Positions 1-12,003 of a DNA stretch of 64,000 bases are shown here, piece after piece (positions within the stretch are counted from its first letter, which is position 1; every line of letters starts with the position of its first letter). The position numbers were made by a program, and so were the translations under genes. Location of the stretch: contig NC_092193.1 of the NCBI RefSeq assembly GCF_043641665.1, positions 151,501-215,500 of the forward strand, read 5' to 3'. The stretch is from Enoplosus armatus. Lineage: Eukaryota > Chordata > Actinopteri > Centrarchiformes > Enoplosidae. The notes under the pieces were generated by a model. The model was not told the origin of the DNA, made no database searches, and saw only the letters and a program-made list of their open reading frames with translations.

Positions 1-584
1 TACAGCTGAATCCTCGGGCTGAGCTCTGTGGTTGAAGCAACCCCTCCATGACTGAACACACTAAAGTGACAGTGAAGATGTTTGATGAAGGTTGTCTTCA
101 GTCTTTAAACACCAGAATCAAACTGCTTCTGACTGAAAACAACATGAACGCTGCTGTTCCACCTCCAAGTGCTGTGTGTGATTAAAAATCACAAGATCTG
201 CAATTCCTGATTTTTGCATTGTAATCAGATAAAGAATAATAATATGAACCATACAGACAGCAGAGGATTGTCGATTTTTATTGTTACTTTTTATTGTTGG
301 TGTAGCTGTTAGAACTCAGTACTCCACTGGTTTTAACTAGTTCTTCTTATTTCATTTGTTTGTTTGACCTGAAATGTTTGCTGTTTTTCATGGGATTGTA
401 ATTTAATTGTACCTGTGCAGCAGCTTGTAACTCTAGTTTTGAAAGGTTGAAATAAAGATGTCTACGGTCTGTGAAAACTAAATTTCAACATTTCACAGAC
501 CGTAGACATCAGCTGATGAAGTCCTGGATCAGTGTCATGGGGTAAACTTTATCCCTCATTTAGTCTACAGGTGTTCAGTCTCAC
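1..584. other. Cadherin intron, no gene seen
   Basis: On the minus strand this lies downstream of the cadherin EC1 exon donor, so it should be intron. I searched it for the next type II cadherin exon and found none. It is AT-rich, with a perfect inverted repeat at 457-510 listed separately. The cadherin gene therefore continues beyond the left edge of the window. Confidence 0.6.
457..510. repeat. Perfect 20-bp inverted repeat (hairpin)
   Basis: The arms at 457-476 and 491-510 are exact reverse complements, with gatgtctacggtctgtgaaa as the left arm, separated by a 14-bp A/T-rich loop. The 54-nt unit could fold as one uninterrupted stem. Pairing does not extend beyond the arms. It could be an inverted duplication, a trace of a small foldback element or, less likely, a small-RNA hairpin. 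Confidence 0.85.
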
Positions 585-1659
585 CTACAGGAGACCTCTC
601 AGCCACCCTGGCAGTGTACGGTCCGTCCAGGAACTTGGGCTCGTTGTCATTGATGTCCTGGACTTTGATGATGAACTGGGACTCTGGTTCGACTGGCAGG
701 TTGGTGTTTCGGTCTCGAGCCTGAGCTCTCAGGGTGTAGTACGCCTGCTGTTCCCGGTCCAGCCTCTTGATGGCGTGAATGTCTCCTGTATTCTCATCGA
801 TGGTAAAGATGGACATTGCTCCTTCACCGCTCAGGACGTACCTAACCTGACCGTCACCTTTATCCACATCAGAGTGAAGCTGTAGGGACCAGAGACAACC
901 AGATAAATCAGCAGACACAACCAGGTAAACCAGCAGACACAACCACGTAAACCATTGGATACAACCAGATAAACCAGCAGACACAATCAGTTAAACCAGA
1001 AGAGACAACCAGGGGAACCATTGGATACAGCCAGGTAAACCAGAAGAGAAACCAGGTAAACCAGCAGAGACAACTAAGTAAACCAGAAGAGAAACCAGGT
1101 ACACCAGCAGAGACAACCAGGTAAACCAGAAGAGAAACCAGGTAAACCAGCAGAGACAATCAGGTAAAAAAGACAAAACCAACAGGTAAACCAGAAGAGA
1201 CAACCAGGTAAACCAGCAGACACAACCAGGTAAACCAGCTGAGACAACCAGGTAAACCAGCAGAGACAACCAGGTAAACCAGTTTTGTTGCTCAGTAAGT
1301 CAAACTGTACCTTGTAATAACAGAACAGGTACCTGCTCGTTATGAAATACCTGAGTTCCCACCTTGTTAACCCCTTTTTCTCTGACCTCACGTCTTGTTC
1401 CCTTGTACCTACATGTGTATCAGTATGTACTGTACTGGTACACCATTAGTCCAAATAATTACATTTAATTCTATAATTATTACCGGAAGAGTTACCAAAT
1501 ATCCTCCATGTTTGAGATGTGATGTTCAATAGGTGATTTACAGTCAGCTGTTAACTGATACAGTTATCACACACACACACACCTGTCAGGTTGACTATGT
1601 GCAGCCGTCGTCTAAAACACAAACAGTGTGTTAGTCATCTCCCAGAAAGCCACAGGGTG

Positions 1660-1702
<43 letters not shown>

Positions 1703-4303
1703 CATACAGCCTATCATCTCACAGAACATGGACAGCTGCGTCGTCCAATCAGAGACCAAATCAGACCTGAGGCTCAAGGAGGTCAAAAGAACACACACAC
1801 ACACACACACATAGAATCAGATAAATGTCAGCAACTTCAGATGAAGAACATTAAGTTCTGACAGTCGACTGACTGAGACTCAACATGGACTAAATCTAAT
1901 GTATAAATAAACAACTATACTGTCATACTATGTCATTAAAATAAAAAGGTTATAATCTACATAATAATAATAATATTATAATAAATAATATAATAAATCT
2001 ATAATCTACAAAACTGAAACTTTTCAGTTAAATTTAGTCTTTTCTGTTCTGTTATCAGCTGCTCCAACAACAAACTGAGGCTCCGTGAAATCTATTTTAC
2101 TTTTATAAAATCTCCATTAAATCCTCATGAGCTGCTAAAGGCTTAGCGGTCTGCCAACACGGGGCCGATGGAGAACCGCCACCCCACTGACCTCTGCTTG
2201 GTACTCTCTGATGTTTCCAGAGTTACGGCATCATGTGTTTCAGATTTGTATGAAATTATGCTTTTCTACTGATGAGTTTGATGATGTAAATCAGAAGCTG
2301 ACTATGCTGCAGCTCTTCTACATCAGACTGTGGACGTCAGACAGAAACTACTCTCATGGAGTCATAATTAGTTTCTGATGAGTGTTGAAAGACTGAAGAG
2401 ACTTCCACACTCACACACTTCTTCTGTGATCAAAACAAAACGTCTCTGCTTCACTGTAAATATGTTCAACTCTGACATCGCAGTGATGGAGGCTTCAGAG
2501 AGACGGCACAGAAATCAGAGGATTCATCTATATGCAGACATATAACCAACATATACAAATATTAACTAACACAAAAAACATGTTTTAAAGAGGACCTATT
2601 ATGATTTTCGTTTGTTCTGTCATATATATATAATGTTACAATGTCTGATGTTCATATTAAACGTTGCCAAAGTTTCAGAATCAGAATCAGAAATACTTTA
2701 TTGCTCCCATTCAAGAGTAGAAAGTAGCATAAATTTAGAAATAAGAGTATATACAAAAATAAGATATAAAAAATAAGAAATAGAAAATAAAAAAAATACA
2801 CATTTACAATAATAATTCAAATAATGAGGTAAACGTATGTAAAAGTAATCTCTGTGAGCAGAAATCTTCAGACTGCTCTGAACACGTTTCCAACTGGTTT
2901 TTCTACTTTCGTGTCTGTCTGACATCAGATAGGCACAGATTTCTTTATGTGGTCATCTGCTCCAGAAGAAAAGGGAGGCCTCGACAGTCTGTTAGTTATT
3001 CTGCCGCTCTGCTCAGGACGACTGTTGTGAAGGAAAGTTAATCAGTTTCTTGATGGACAGACGGCTTTACTTGTTGCTAAAGTCATCGCTAACTACTGTT
3101 AACTATAGCTGCGGTTAGCTGCCATAAAATATGATTGAGTTTCACCAAGTTGTGTGTTTTTGTACAGTAATCAGCAAGGCCCCGTCTCCAGAAAGACTCT
3201 GCTCCGACAGCATCTATTGCTGTGGTCTGATAAACAGGAAGTTCAACATATTCAGCCCTCGTATCTCTATTTTACAAGCTAAGTTACTGCAGCTGTCAGA
3301 TGTCATCGAGCGCAGCGGCTAGAGCAGGGGTGCCCAATACGTCGATCACGGTCTACCGGTCGATCGCAAAGGTAGTGTGGGTAGATCGCATGGCATTAAA
3401 AAAATAGACGTCAGCCTATCGTCCATCCTCACTATGAAATTTGTCACTTGATTGACATACAGGGCAGCCAGTCTGACATCTGATCTTTTCTGACACATGG
3501 GTCACCACGCATGCGTGTACAAGCGCGCCAAGTGCGGCAAAATGCATCCCTGGCTGATTCCATTCAGTGCAAGTCATCAGAGTAAGGTAATGACAAAAAA
3601 TGTACAGAGTTATATTGTGCAATATGGGTTCATGCAGTTATGCAAGGTACACCAACATATATTGTACATATAAAGAATACTCAATATATTTATAAATAAA
3701 TATATGTTTTGCATTTTTATAGTAGGTAGATCATTTTGACTTGGTCATTTTATAAGTAGCTCGCATGCTGAAAAAGTGTGTGCACCCCTGGGCTAGAGTA
3801 TGGAGTATGAATTCAATGATTCAAGAATGATTCAAAGTGTCCAGGCGGTGGAGCTGTTTCACTCAGATTATCTTATATATTGATTTATTATTGATTGATT
3901 GACAGATTCTTTTCTTTTTGCTTCATATAAACTGACATAAGAGATTCTTCTGAATTTAACATAATTTCTGATTATTATTATTGTAATTAACGATTGATTA
4001 ATCTGTCGTTATAATTATCATAAATCAGTCAAAGGATCAATGTCCCTGAAGTCTTCGTACCTTCCCGACATAAAGCGGCTCGTCTTCAGTGTACTCCTCC
4101 AAGACGAAGAACTGGTTCCACACCCAGCTTCTCTTCCTCCTGTGGTGACCTCCTCCTCCATCACTTCCTCCTCCTCCTCCTCCTCCTCCTCCTGACAACG
4201 GATGAAGAAGGACGGAGTTCAAGGTCATTGCCTCACACCCTGGCTCTACCAACAGCGACAGGACGAACACACTGAGCATGTTCAGACAACACAGGCAGTT
4301 CAT
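585..4303 (-). CDS. Type II classical cadherin, cadherin-7/20-like (5' part)
   Basis: Calcium-dependent homophilic cell adhesion protein of the plasma membrane; only the first two coding exons are in the window. Exon A (4061-4303) starts at ATG 4303-4301. It encodes a hydrophobic signal peptide ([18 protein letters not shown]), a short prodomain with a nine-glycine run, the furin site RRKR, and then the mature start [13 protein letters not shown]. The two tryptophans of that start are the type II strand-swap residues. It ends at YVGK before donor GTACGA. Exon B (585-879, 295 bp) starts [10 protein letters not shown] after CTACAG and encodes most of EC1. It includes the calcium motifs LDRE and DINDNEP and ends ERSPVG before GTGAGA. 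Both exons match type II cadherin phase and size. Similarity by eye is closest to CDH7/CDH20; I cannot choose between them. The prodomain is shorter and more glycine-rich than usual. Confidence 0.88.
890..1290. repeat. 22-bp minisatellite beside the cadherin EC1 exon acceptor
   Basis: About 17 copies of a 22-bp unit, ccaggtaaaccagcagagac plus two bases, with substitutions and a few shortened units. The array begins about 10 bp upstream (minus strand) of the EC1 exon acceptor at 880. Read on the minus strand each unit is TGGTTTACCTGG-like. The overlapping minus-strand reading frames here are low-complexity shadows. Confidence 0.9.
1291..3324. other. Cadherin intron with microsatellites and transposon fragments
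   Basis: No coding sequence recognised. A (GT)n run lies at 1662-1700 and (AC)n at 1793-1812. At 2586 the sequence ttaaagaggacctattatg resembles the TTAA-bounded end of a piggyBac-like non-autonomous element; the same end in inverse orientation occurs at 26040-26061. At 2672-2712, cagaatcagaatcagaaatactttattg is the reverse complement of a LINE 3' tail, marking a minus-strand insertion of unknown length. Confidence 0.55.
3325..3790. mobile_element. Non-autonomous hAT (Charlie-like) transposon
   Basis: The ends are imperfect terminal inverted repeats, CAGGGGTGCCCA at the left and TGTGCACCCCTG at the right. The element is flanked by a perfect 8-bp target duplication, ggctagag, at 3317-3324 and 3791-3798, which is the hAT hallmark. 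The interior contains the gtcgatcac...gtagatcgc motifs common in fish hAT repeats. The 466-bp length has no transposase, so it must depend on a partner. It sits inside the cadherin intron. Confidence 0.9.
3799..4060. other. Cadherin intron, no feature seen
   Basis: AT-rich sequence between the hAT element and the donor of the first coding cadherin exon. Nothing recognised. Confidence 0.5.
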
Positions 4304-4327
4304 CTCTGAGGAGACAGACACAAATAA

Positions 4328-5900
4328 GGAGATGTCAAACTGTCCAACAAGGAAACTCAAACTGTCCAACAAGGAGACAACAAGGAAACATCAAACTGTC
4401 CACAAGGAAACATCAAACTGTCCAACATGGAGACGTCAAACTGTCCAACAAAGAGTCGTCAAACTGTCTGACAAGGACATGGCAAACTGTCCAGCAAGGA
4501 GACAACAAGGAAACATCAAACTGTCCACAAGGAAACGTCAAACTGTCCAACAATGAGACATCAAATTGTCCAACAAGGAAACGTCGAACTGTCCAACCAG
4601 GAGATGTCAAACTGTCCAACAAGGAAACATCAAACTGTCCAACAAGGAAACTCAAACTGCCTGACAAGGAGATGTCAAGCTGTCTGACAAGGAAACATCA
4701 AACTGTCCTCAAGGAGATGTCAAACTGTCCAACAAAGAGATGTTAAACTGTCCAACAAGGAGAAATCAAACTGTCCAACAAGGACACTCAAACTGCCTGA
4801 CAAGGAGATGTCAAACTGCCTGACAAGGAGATGTCAAACTGTCCAACAAGGAAACATCAAACTGTCTTCAAGGAGATGTCAAACTGTCCTCAAGGAGATG
4901 TCAAACTGTCCTCAAAGAGATGCAAAACTGTCCAACAAAGAGATATCAAACTGTCCAACAAGGAGACATCAAACTGTCCAACAAGGAAACGTCGAGCTGT
5001 CCAACCAGGAGATGTCAAACTGTCCAACAAGGAAACATCAAACTGTCTTCAAGGAGATGTCAAACTGTCCTCAAGGAGATGTCAAACTGTCCTCAAGGAG
5101 ATGCAAAACTGTCCAACAAAGAGATATCAAACTGTCCAACAAGGAGACATCAAACTGTCCAACAAGGAGATGTCAAACTGTCCAACAAGGAGACCTCAAA
5201 CTGTCCAACAAGGAGACATCAAACTGTCCAACAAGGAGATGTCAAACTGTCCAACAAGGAGACCTCAAACTGTCCAACAAGGAAACTCAAACTCTCCAAC
5301 AAGGAGACATCAAACTGCCTGACGAGGAGACGTCAAACTGTCCAACAAGGAGACCTCAAACTGTCCAACAAGAAGACGTCAAACTCTCCAACAAGGAGAC
5401 ATCAAACTGTCCAACAAGAAGACGTCAAACTCTCCAACAAGGAGACATCAAACTGTCAACAAGGAGACGTCAAACAGTCCAACAAGGAAACGTAAAACTA
5501 TCCATCAAGAAGACATCAAACTGTCCATCAAGAAGACGTCAAACTTTCCAACAAGGCGACGTCAAACAGTCCAACAAGGAAACGTAAAACTATCCATCAA
5601 GAAGACATCAAACTGTCCATCAAGAAGACGTCAAACTTTCCAACAAGGAGACGTCAAACAGTCCAACAAGGAAACATAAAACTGTCCATCAAGAAGACAT
5701 CAAACTGTCCAACAAGTTGACATCAAACTGTCAGACAAGGAGACGTCAAACAGTCCAACAAGGAAACGTAAAACTGTACATCAAGAAGACGTCAAACTTT
5801 CCAACAAAGTGGCCTCAAACTTTCCAACAAAGAGGCCTCAAACTGTCTGACAAGGAGAAGTCAAACTGTCCAACCAGGAGACATCGAACTTCCACCAAAT
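4328..5900. repeat. 23-bp minisatellite upstream of the cadherin start exon
   Basis: About 68 imperfect copies of a 23-bp unit, roughly caaactgtccaacaaggaga plus cat, fill 1.57 kb. The array starts about 22 bp upstream (minus strand) of the acceptor CTCAG of the exon carrying the cadherin ATG, so it occupies the 3' end of the preceding intron. Because 23 is not a multiple of 3 and the unit has no plus-strand stop in any phase, all three plus frames stay open over hundreds of codons. These peptides rotate through the same three phrases (SNCPTR, QTVQQG, KLSNKE) and are not genes. Confidence 0.95.
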
Positions 5901-6949
5901 AACCACAACAGGCCGTTCTGATCAAGGAAGAGCAGGAGGAGGTGATGATGATGATGAAGGAGGTGACGTTGAAGGAGGTGATGATGATGGGGAGGAGGAG
6001 ACTCGATCCTTTGAGTGAAGGAGAAGAGAAAAAAGAAGACATAAGAAGATTTTACTGTAAAAAGCCTGTAATGTGTTTTCAGCCCAGAGGTCAGTCTGCC
6101 AGGTTGACTGTCCTCGCAGGCTGCATGTGGAGAGCTGTATCCTTCTCTGTGACATAAACACCTGAAACAAAGTTTGATTAATCCATAATATCTGTAATTG
6201 CCTATAATCAGTGAGTACATGTGTGACCAGTTTTGAGTTGTCTTATTGGACTGAAATGGAACACTGGTGTTAATGGGGGTTCATTTTAGGGACCCTGTTG
6301 TATGAGTGTTTACATAGATTAAGTGGCTATGGGCAGACATGTTACTATGATGTCATCTAAAATAGACTGTCAGCTCTACATTTTTGTACACATTTAATTT
6401 ACTACAAGTTTGAATAGATGACTGAAGTTTCTCTTTAATGTAGAATGTTGTGTTTTTGTCTGTATATACCTTGTTTTAAATTGTCAGATTTATGATCTGA
6501 AATGTTACATTTTCTTTTCTTTTTTTGCTTTCTCAAAATGAATAAATAAACAAACAATATCAAACAATTAAACACAGCACTGAGCAGTTCAGTTGGTGAA
6601 AAACATCCACCAACATATTATGAAAAACAGGATGACTCCTGTCTGTTTATTTTCTGTTTCACTTTAGTATTAAAATGTGACTAATCATTTCACCTTCACT
6701 GTGGGACAAACATGTTCTCATTATAAACCTCCCGGATAAACTCTGTTCCAGCCATTTCAGTAAACTGATAAAACATGTGAATCACATCAGAACAAAGTGA
6801 GGAGAAAAACACATTCAGTTTCTTCACATTCTGCACTCAAACATTACTGAACTGCACTCTGCATGGAGAGTTAAAATCAATGATTTTCTTCAGTGGAGTT
6901 TGGTTTAGGATTTAAATATTCCCAGCTGATGATAAAAAACAAGTCTTAC
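5901..6949. other. Probable cadherin 5' intron, no gene seen
   Basis: A short GATGAT-rich stretch (5940-6000) is followed by AT-rich unique sequence. No reading frame with codon-like character and no recognised element. Confidence 0.4.
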
Positions 6950-7130
6950 CGTCCAGCAGCTGATCTTTGAGTCCTCTGTTTGATCTGCAGGTTCCCTGAT
7001 TATTGATCAGTAATCAGCTCAGACTGATTACTGATTATTGGTTGAAGGAAGATGAACTCCAGAATCCAGTCAGAGACATCCAGTCGGACTCTCTCTCTCT
7101 GTTAGTATCCAGCTGTCATTCGTCTGTCTG
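6950..7130 (-). other. Candidate 5' untranslated exon of the cadherin gene
   Basis: On the minus strand CTGGACG is followed by a strong donor, GTAAGACTT (donor GT at 6949-6948). A more GC-rich block with CTCCTCC and GGGTGGGG lies 150-220 bp upstream. Type II cadherins have non-coding first exons, so this is a plausible transcription start region. No splice partner can be proved and the 5' limit is a guess; CCTGCAG at about 6985 could instead make a 36-nt internal exon. Confidence 0.3.
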
Positions 7131-8260
7131 TTGCAAAGACCCCATTCAGCTCCTCCTCCAGCACGGGAGGGTGGGGTCACATGAAACATCAGTATTATTA
7201 ATGCTGCTGTAGTCTCTTCAGGTTTATCTTCATCAGTGGTTCCTAAAGAGAATCATCCAGTTTACATCTATTTTCTTTTATTAGCCTTTCACTATATTAA
7301 AACCCTAGTTTTTAATTTGTAATAACTGCAGTTTTATATAACAGTTTGAAATGGAAAAAAAATGGAATAAATCTCAACTTTTAGTTTGTTACATCAAATA
7401 CTTTTGTATTGCTATTGTTTTTTATCCATATTGTGTTCACTGCATATTTTGTTCTTTCCTTCTGAAATGTTGAAGAGACTGGTCTGCTGTGGCTCTGTTA
7501 TCAGGTAGCCATTCACCCTCCTGAATAATGAGCGACAGTAAGAGATCAGATCAGCCTCTTGTCAGGTGGTTTTGGTATAGTGGCCACAGTTAGAACTGCA
7601 GGATCAGTGGAAAAGGAGCAGGTGTAAAACGATTAATGTATTTTTCTCAGCATCACAAATATTCTTTAAATGGTCTTCACTTATATATTCAACCTTAATG
7701 CTTCCCAAAGCACTTTACATATTTATATTATCAAAAGTTGATCCCTCAGGACAAATAAAACTGTCAAATCAGTAAATAATTTCCATGCCAACAAGAAGAA
7801 GTGGTGTATGTTGATGTATATGATATCTACAGATTGGTGTAGAATTAGACTCATTAGACTGTGTCTACAAAGGAAGTGTAGCGTGAGCAGCAGCTTCAGT
7901 CCTCCATCTGTGTCACACAGGATGCCTTCAGGTACATCTCTGTGTGTAGGTAACCTTTTCTCTCTTAAAGAGTTTTTCTGTATCTGAATCAAGGATCTAA
8001 GGATAGAGTTTACCCCCGACCAGAAGGAGGACCGATGGAGGACTGAACTCAGCAGGACTCGGTGTGAGGTGAGATCCTCGACCTTTACATCAGACAGCAG
8101 GACAGACGGACAAATACCAGATGAGCTGCAGGAGGTTCAACTCAGAGAGACACAAGAAGAAGACAGTATGGAGAGAGACAGGCAGGCAGGTAGACAGGTG
8201 AGACACAGACAGCATGACCAATCACCAAAATCATGCTGCTGCTTCACGTGTCTGCATTTG
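7131..8260. other. Intergenic, no feature seen
   Basis: AT-rich unique sequence to about 7900. A weak minus-strand frame at 7723-7992 has no recognisable domain. Confidence 0.4.
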
Positions 8261-8267
8261 GTTTCAA

Positions 8268-8285
8268 TTAGACAGACAGACAGAC

Positions 8286-8318
<33 letters not shown>

Positions 8319-8345
8319 TAGGAAGAGACAGACAGACAGACAGGA

Positions 8346-8376
<31 letters not shown>

Positions 8377-8480
8377 GGAAGAGACAGACAGACAGACAGG
8401 AAGAGACAGACAGACAGACAGACAGGAAGAGACAGACAAACAGACAGACAGGAAGAGACAGACAGACAGACAGACAGGTA
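8268..8480. repeat. (CAGA)n tetranucleotide array
   Basis: CAGA/GACA repeats are interrupted by ggaagaga every 20-40 bp. Reading frames on both strands (RQTDRQTD and CLSVCLSV) are translations of the repeat. Confidence 0.95.
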
Positions 8481-9129
8481 GAGACAGACTATGGCAGGAG
8501 GAATGATTACAGATGTGTCTTACTCCTTTTCAACATCTGGATAGAACAGAGGTGGTTTTGAACTTTCTTGGATGTATTTACACTTTAAACTGTTCAGAGA
8601 TCAGTTATGTGAAGAGGACAAACAGCAGATACACATACAGACAGTAGAAAGATTAAATCCTAGTGGTGGATTGAGGGGAAAAGGGTGGACAGGTAGTGAT
8701 GTCAGTAAATCTGTTTCATGTGTTCAGATATTTGTTGTATTTTAGTTTTGATCAACAAGCTGCTGAACGTCAAACCTTCAGGTGGAAATCCAGACATAAA
8801 AAACTTCAATCAGAAGTTTCATTGATTAAAAGAAGTACTTTACCGAGACCGAGGCTTCTGGCTGATAAATGTCTTTCACTTGAATTAATTAATGATCTCA
8901 AAACAAAGTCACAAGATTGATTATTGGAAACAAACTGCTGTTTGTGTTTATAAATCAGATCCATCCATCATGTTCACTGTTGTTGACGAAAGAAACACGA
9001 GAAGTCATACACTGCAGCAGAACCCAGTTTGTAGTTTGAATCTGATGTGTGTTGAAGTGCCGTCGTGGACATGCACTGACATATAAAGAACAAATAATGA
9101 GGCAGTATATGGCAGGTGAAGTAGGTCCA

Positions 9130-9425
9130 GATTTCCAGTCTGTTTCTTCTGAGTGTCTGACACTCAGAGGTTGGAGTTGAACAGTCTGATGGCCACAGGC
9201 AGGAATGATTTCCTGTGGCGCTCAGTTGTACATTTGGGAGGAATGAGTCTCCCACTGAAGGTGCTCTTGTGCCTGACCAGTACATCATGGAGACGATGTG
9301 AGACATTGTCCAAGATGACCCGCAGCTTGGACAGCATCCTCCTCTCTGGCACCACCGTCAGAGAGTCCAGCTCCACCCCAACAATGTCAAATGGAGACAA
9401 TGTGACAAAATGTAAATAAATATAG
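9130..9425 (-). mobile_element. LINE ORF2 C-terminal remnant (jockey superfamily)
   Basis: Read on the minus strand the frame 9454-9164 contains VPERRMLSKLRVILDN followed by TERHRKSFLPVAIRLFN. This is the C-terminal block of a fish LINE ORF2, and the same block is present at 43833-44040 ([18 protein letters not shown]). The sequence just left of it (catataaagaacaaataatgagg, 9079-9101) matches the LINE 3' region near 31955. A dead fragment. Confidence 0.7.
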
Positions 9426-10020
9426 ACTGAAAACATGCTCAAGTTGTAGCTCACAACTGTGTCAGACCCTGGCTGTCGGTCCAGCTCACTCTGATCTAAA
9501 TCATTACAAAGTCCAGTAGATTAAAGTAGAATGCTCCTCTTGACTCAGTGTAGTCCTGATCCAGGACCATCCTGCGTGGATCTCATGGTAAGCTCTGATT
9601 TTAACTGGTTTGTATTGACTTTAATGGAGGAGATATTTCTGTTACTTTACAGCCTCCTGGTGTTGTTTTGTTCCTCAGTTTAAGTCACTAAGAAGATTTC
9701 TTCCTGTAATAAATATTATGAGCAGATCAGTGACTGAAATGTCACAGTTAGGGGGACAGATCCTTGCAGGACTCAGAGGCTGTACAGTTTTATACAACCA
9801 GCGACTGGCCTTTATTTGTTGGATATTATATGAGACTCTCCATGTGGCAGTGCTGATTATTAAAGTAAAATCATCATCATCATCCAACCAACTGTCTTCA
9901 TCTCCTCAGGTGACTCCAGGCAGGTTGACGGCATCAGAAGCTGCTGACAAGAAGTAACTTGTTGTGGAAGTTTATACTGCAGCCCTAGCTCAGCCGGCTA
10001 GCTTTGTCGTTGTACGGAAC
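9426..10020. other. Intergenic, no feature seen
   Basis: Unique sequence with a short ATC run at 9866-9885 and no recognised gene. A (GT)n run begins at 10025. Confidence 0.4.
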
Positions 10021-10021
10021 C

Positions 10022-10024
<3 letters not shown>

Positions 10025-10063
<39 letters not shown>

Positions 10064-10968
10064 TGCTTGATAGACCTGCCCTGAAGGTAAAGATATGGTT
10101 ACATGTGGAAAAGAAATGGTCAAATTACAGGAATCCATTTACTTGGCAACTTTGTGAAACTGATTAGCAGCAGCTAGCAGCTAGAAGCTAGCATGCTCAG
10201 TGGGCATCAGAAGCTTGTGTGCAAGGCATCCTGGTACATGTAGGCACTCAGCTTTATCTGTCAATACAGCACTGAGGAATTTACTGCTTCAATTGATTAC
10301 ATTTACCATCAACACTGAGTGGACAGTCACAGACAACATGGTTCCCTTTCAGGAGTGTGTGAGGACTGAACGTGGACCAGCAGATACTTTACTGTGTCTC
10401 TGTTGATTTCTACTGCAGGATTGTCTGTGCTACAGGCAGTGAGGTGTTCTGGATCAAGTGGTGCTCTGTGTCAATCGGATCATTTCAGATAATGATCACA
10501 GACAGCTGCTGGGGGGAAAAAACATCTGTCTACAGATCTGAATCAATAGACAAAGTCTACCAGAGTACACCAAAGACACCAGAGTCCACCAGAGGCACAG
10601 AGACACAAAGACACCAGAGTCCACCAGAGACACAGAGACACTAGAGTCCACCAGAGACACTAGTCCACTGGATCAGATTTGATCAATTGAGGCTGTGTTG
10701 GTTGAGTCTAAAGGCTCTCACAGCAGTGAGTCTCAGGTGTGTAGAGGTGGGTGGAGCCTTGGAGATCAGACCCCCCCCCCCCTGAGAGTTCAGACTGATG
10801 AGTCTCAGGTGTTCTGAGCTCTGACAGCCTGCAGCTGATCTGATCTCAGGTCTGATCTCAGGTGTTCACAGGAAGTGAATCATCTACAGCTGCAGGCAAG
10901 CACACACACACACACACACACACCACACACACACACACACACACCACACACATACACGCACACAAACA

Positions 10969-11003
<35 letters not shown>

Positions 11004-11148
11004 ACACACATACACGCACACAAACACCACACACACACACGCACACCACACGCCATGCTACACACACCACACACACACACACATACACGCACACACACAC
11101 ACCATACAAACACCACACACACCACACACACACACACGCACACAGAGC
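10025..11148. repeat. Microsatellite-rich stretch
   Basis: Contains (GT)n at 10025-10061, a small ccaccagagacacagagaca repeat at 10560-10670, a C run at 10771-10782, and a 240-bp CA-rich block at 10904-11148 with ACCACACAC interruptions and a 60-bp internal duplication. HTHTHT and VCVCVC reading frames are repeat translations. Confidence 0.9.
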
Positions 11149-11269
11149 ATACAGTATAGTACAATCATTTTACCTTTATATCTTTCGTTCTGTGAATTTG
11201 TTCATTTGTAAATTATAGTTGTTTTTTAGCTTCAGTCTTCATTGTTTTTATTTATTATATCTTGATTTT

Positions 11270-11354
11270 CTACTTATGTCTGTATGGCAATATCCTGTAT
11301 GCAGCTGGAACAATGCAAATTTCCCTGCTGAGGAATTAATAAAGGATTATCTTA

Positions 11355-11395
<41 letters not shown>

Positions 11396-11450
11396 ACGCA
11401 CATACACACACAAACACCACACACACATACACACACACACAGAACATGAT
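11270..11450 (+). mobile_element. LINE 3' tail followed by CA repeat
   Basis: The stretch tatgcagctggaacaatgca at 11298-11317, then aatttccctgctgaggaatt and aataaaggattatcttatct, is a fish LINE 3' end. Copies occur at 32155-32220, 44070-44135 and, inverted, 41905-41975. The tail runs directly into (CA)n at 11361-11440, as expected for a tail that seeded a microsatellite. Confidence 0.75.
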
Positions 11451-11564
11451 AAGAAGTTCTACATGTTGATTTATTTCGTAATAATTGTTGAAAATAAATA
11501 AACTAGTGATTTTTGATCTTCAGAAACATACATGTGGACTGGGACCAGTCTGAAACTGTTGAGC

Positions 11565-11775
11565 TCATTAATAATGGATAATAATAATAATAATTATTAT
11601 TATTATTATATAATCAGCCCTCCACGTCTTTTTAAATAAAGGATTTCCTATTTCCATGCTGGGAAATGTTTCAGGATGTTTGTAACATGTCGCCTCAGTG
11701 CGTCTGTGTGAAGTGGAGCGGAAGACAAGCTCATTGTGTCCCAACAGAGATGATGAAGTCCTGAAGGAAAACACA

Positions 11776-11810
<35 letters not shown>

Positions 11811-11815
11811 TGATG
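11565..11815. repeat. AAT and CA microsatellites
   Basis: An (AAT)/(ATT) run at 11577-11612, itself an inverted repeat, and (CA)n at 11770-11811. Nothing coding between them. Confidence 0.85.
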
Positions 11816-12003
11816 GCAGCTTCATTGCTGCTGGTCTGAGCGTCTGTGACGACCTTGCCTTGCACTGCACTGAGCAGGAGATCCACTTCAATCAGGGTCA
11901 GTGGACTGAGTCAGACTACTGTTAGACATGTGGGCTGAAAGGTATGCTATACGGGGGGGGGTCAGGTCAACATCAGCATGAATTTACATCAAGACAGGCT
12001 CAT

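Noticed and set aside
3325..3790. First thought to be a SINE
   Set aside because: Terminal inverted repeats and an exact 8-bp target duplication fit hAT instead.
4328..5900. CRISPR-like appearance of regularly spaced short repeats
   Set aside because: The repeats are head-to-tail without unique spacers, and the host is a vertebrate.
4278..5902. Long plus-strand frames (up to 259 codons) of SNCPTRRHQTVQQGDIKLS type
   Set aside because: They translate the 23-bp minisatellite in three rotating phases. There is no start context, domain or splice structure.
8069..8506. QTDRQTDRQ frame of 145 codons
   Set aside because: CAGA tetranucleotide repeat.
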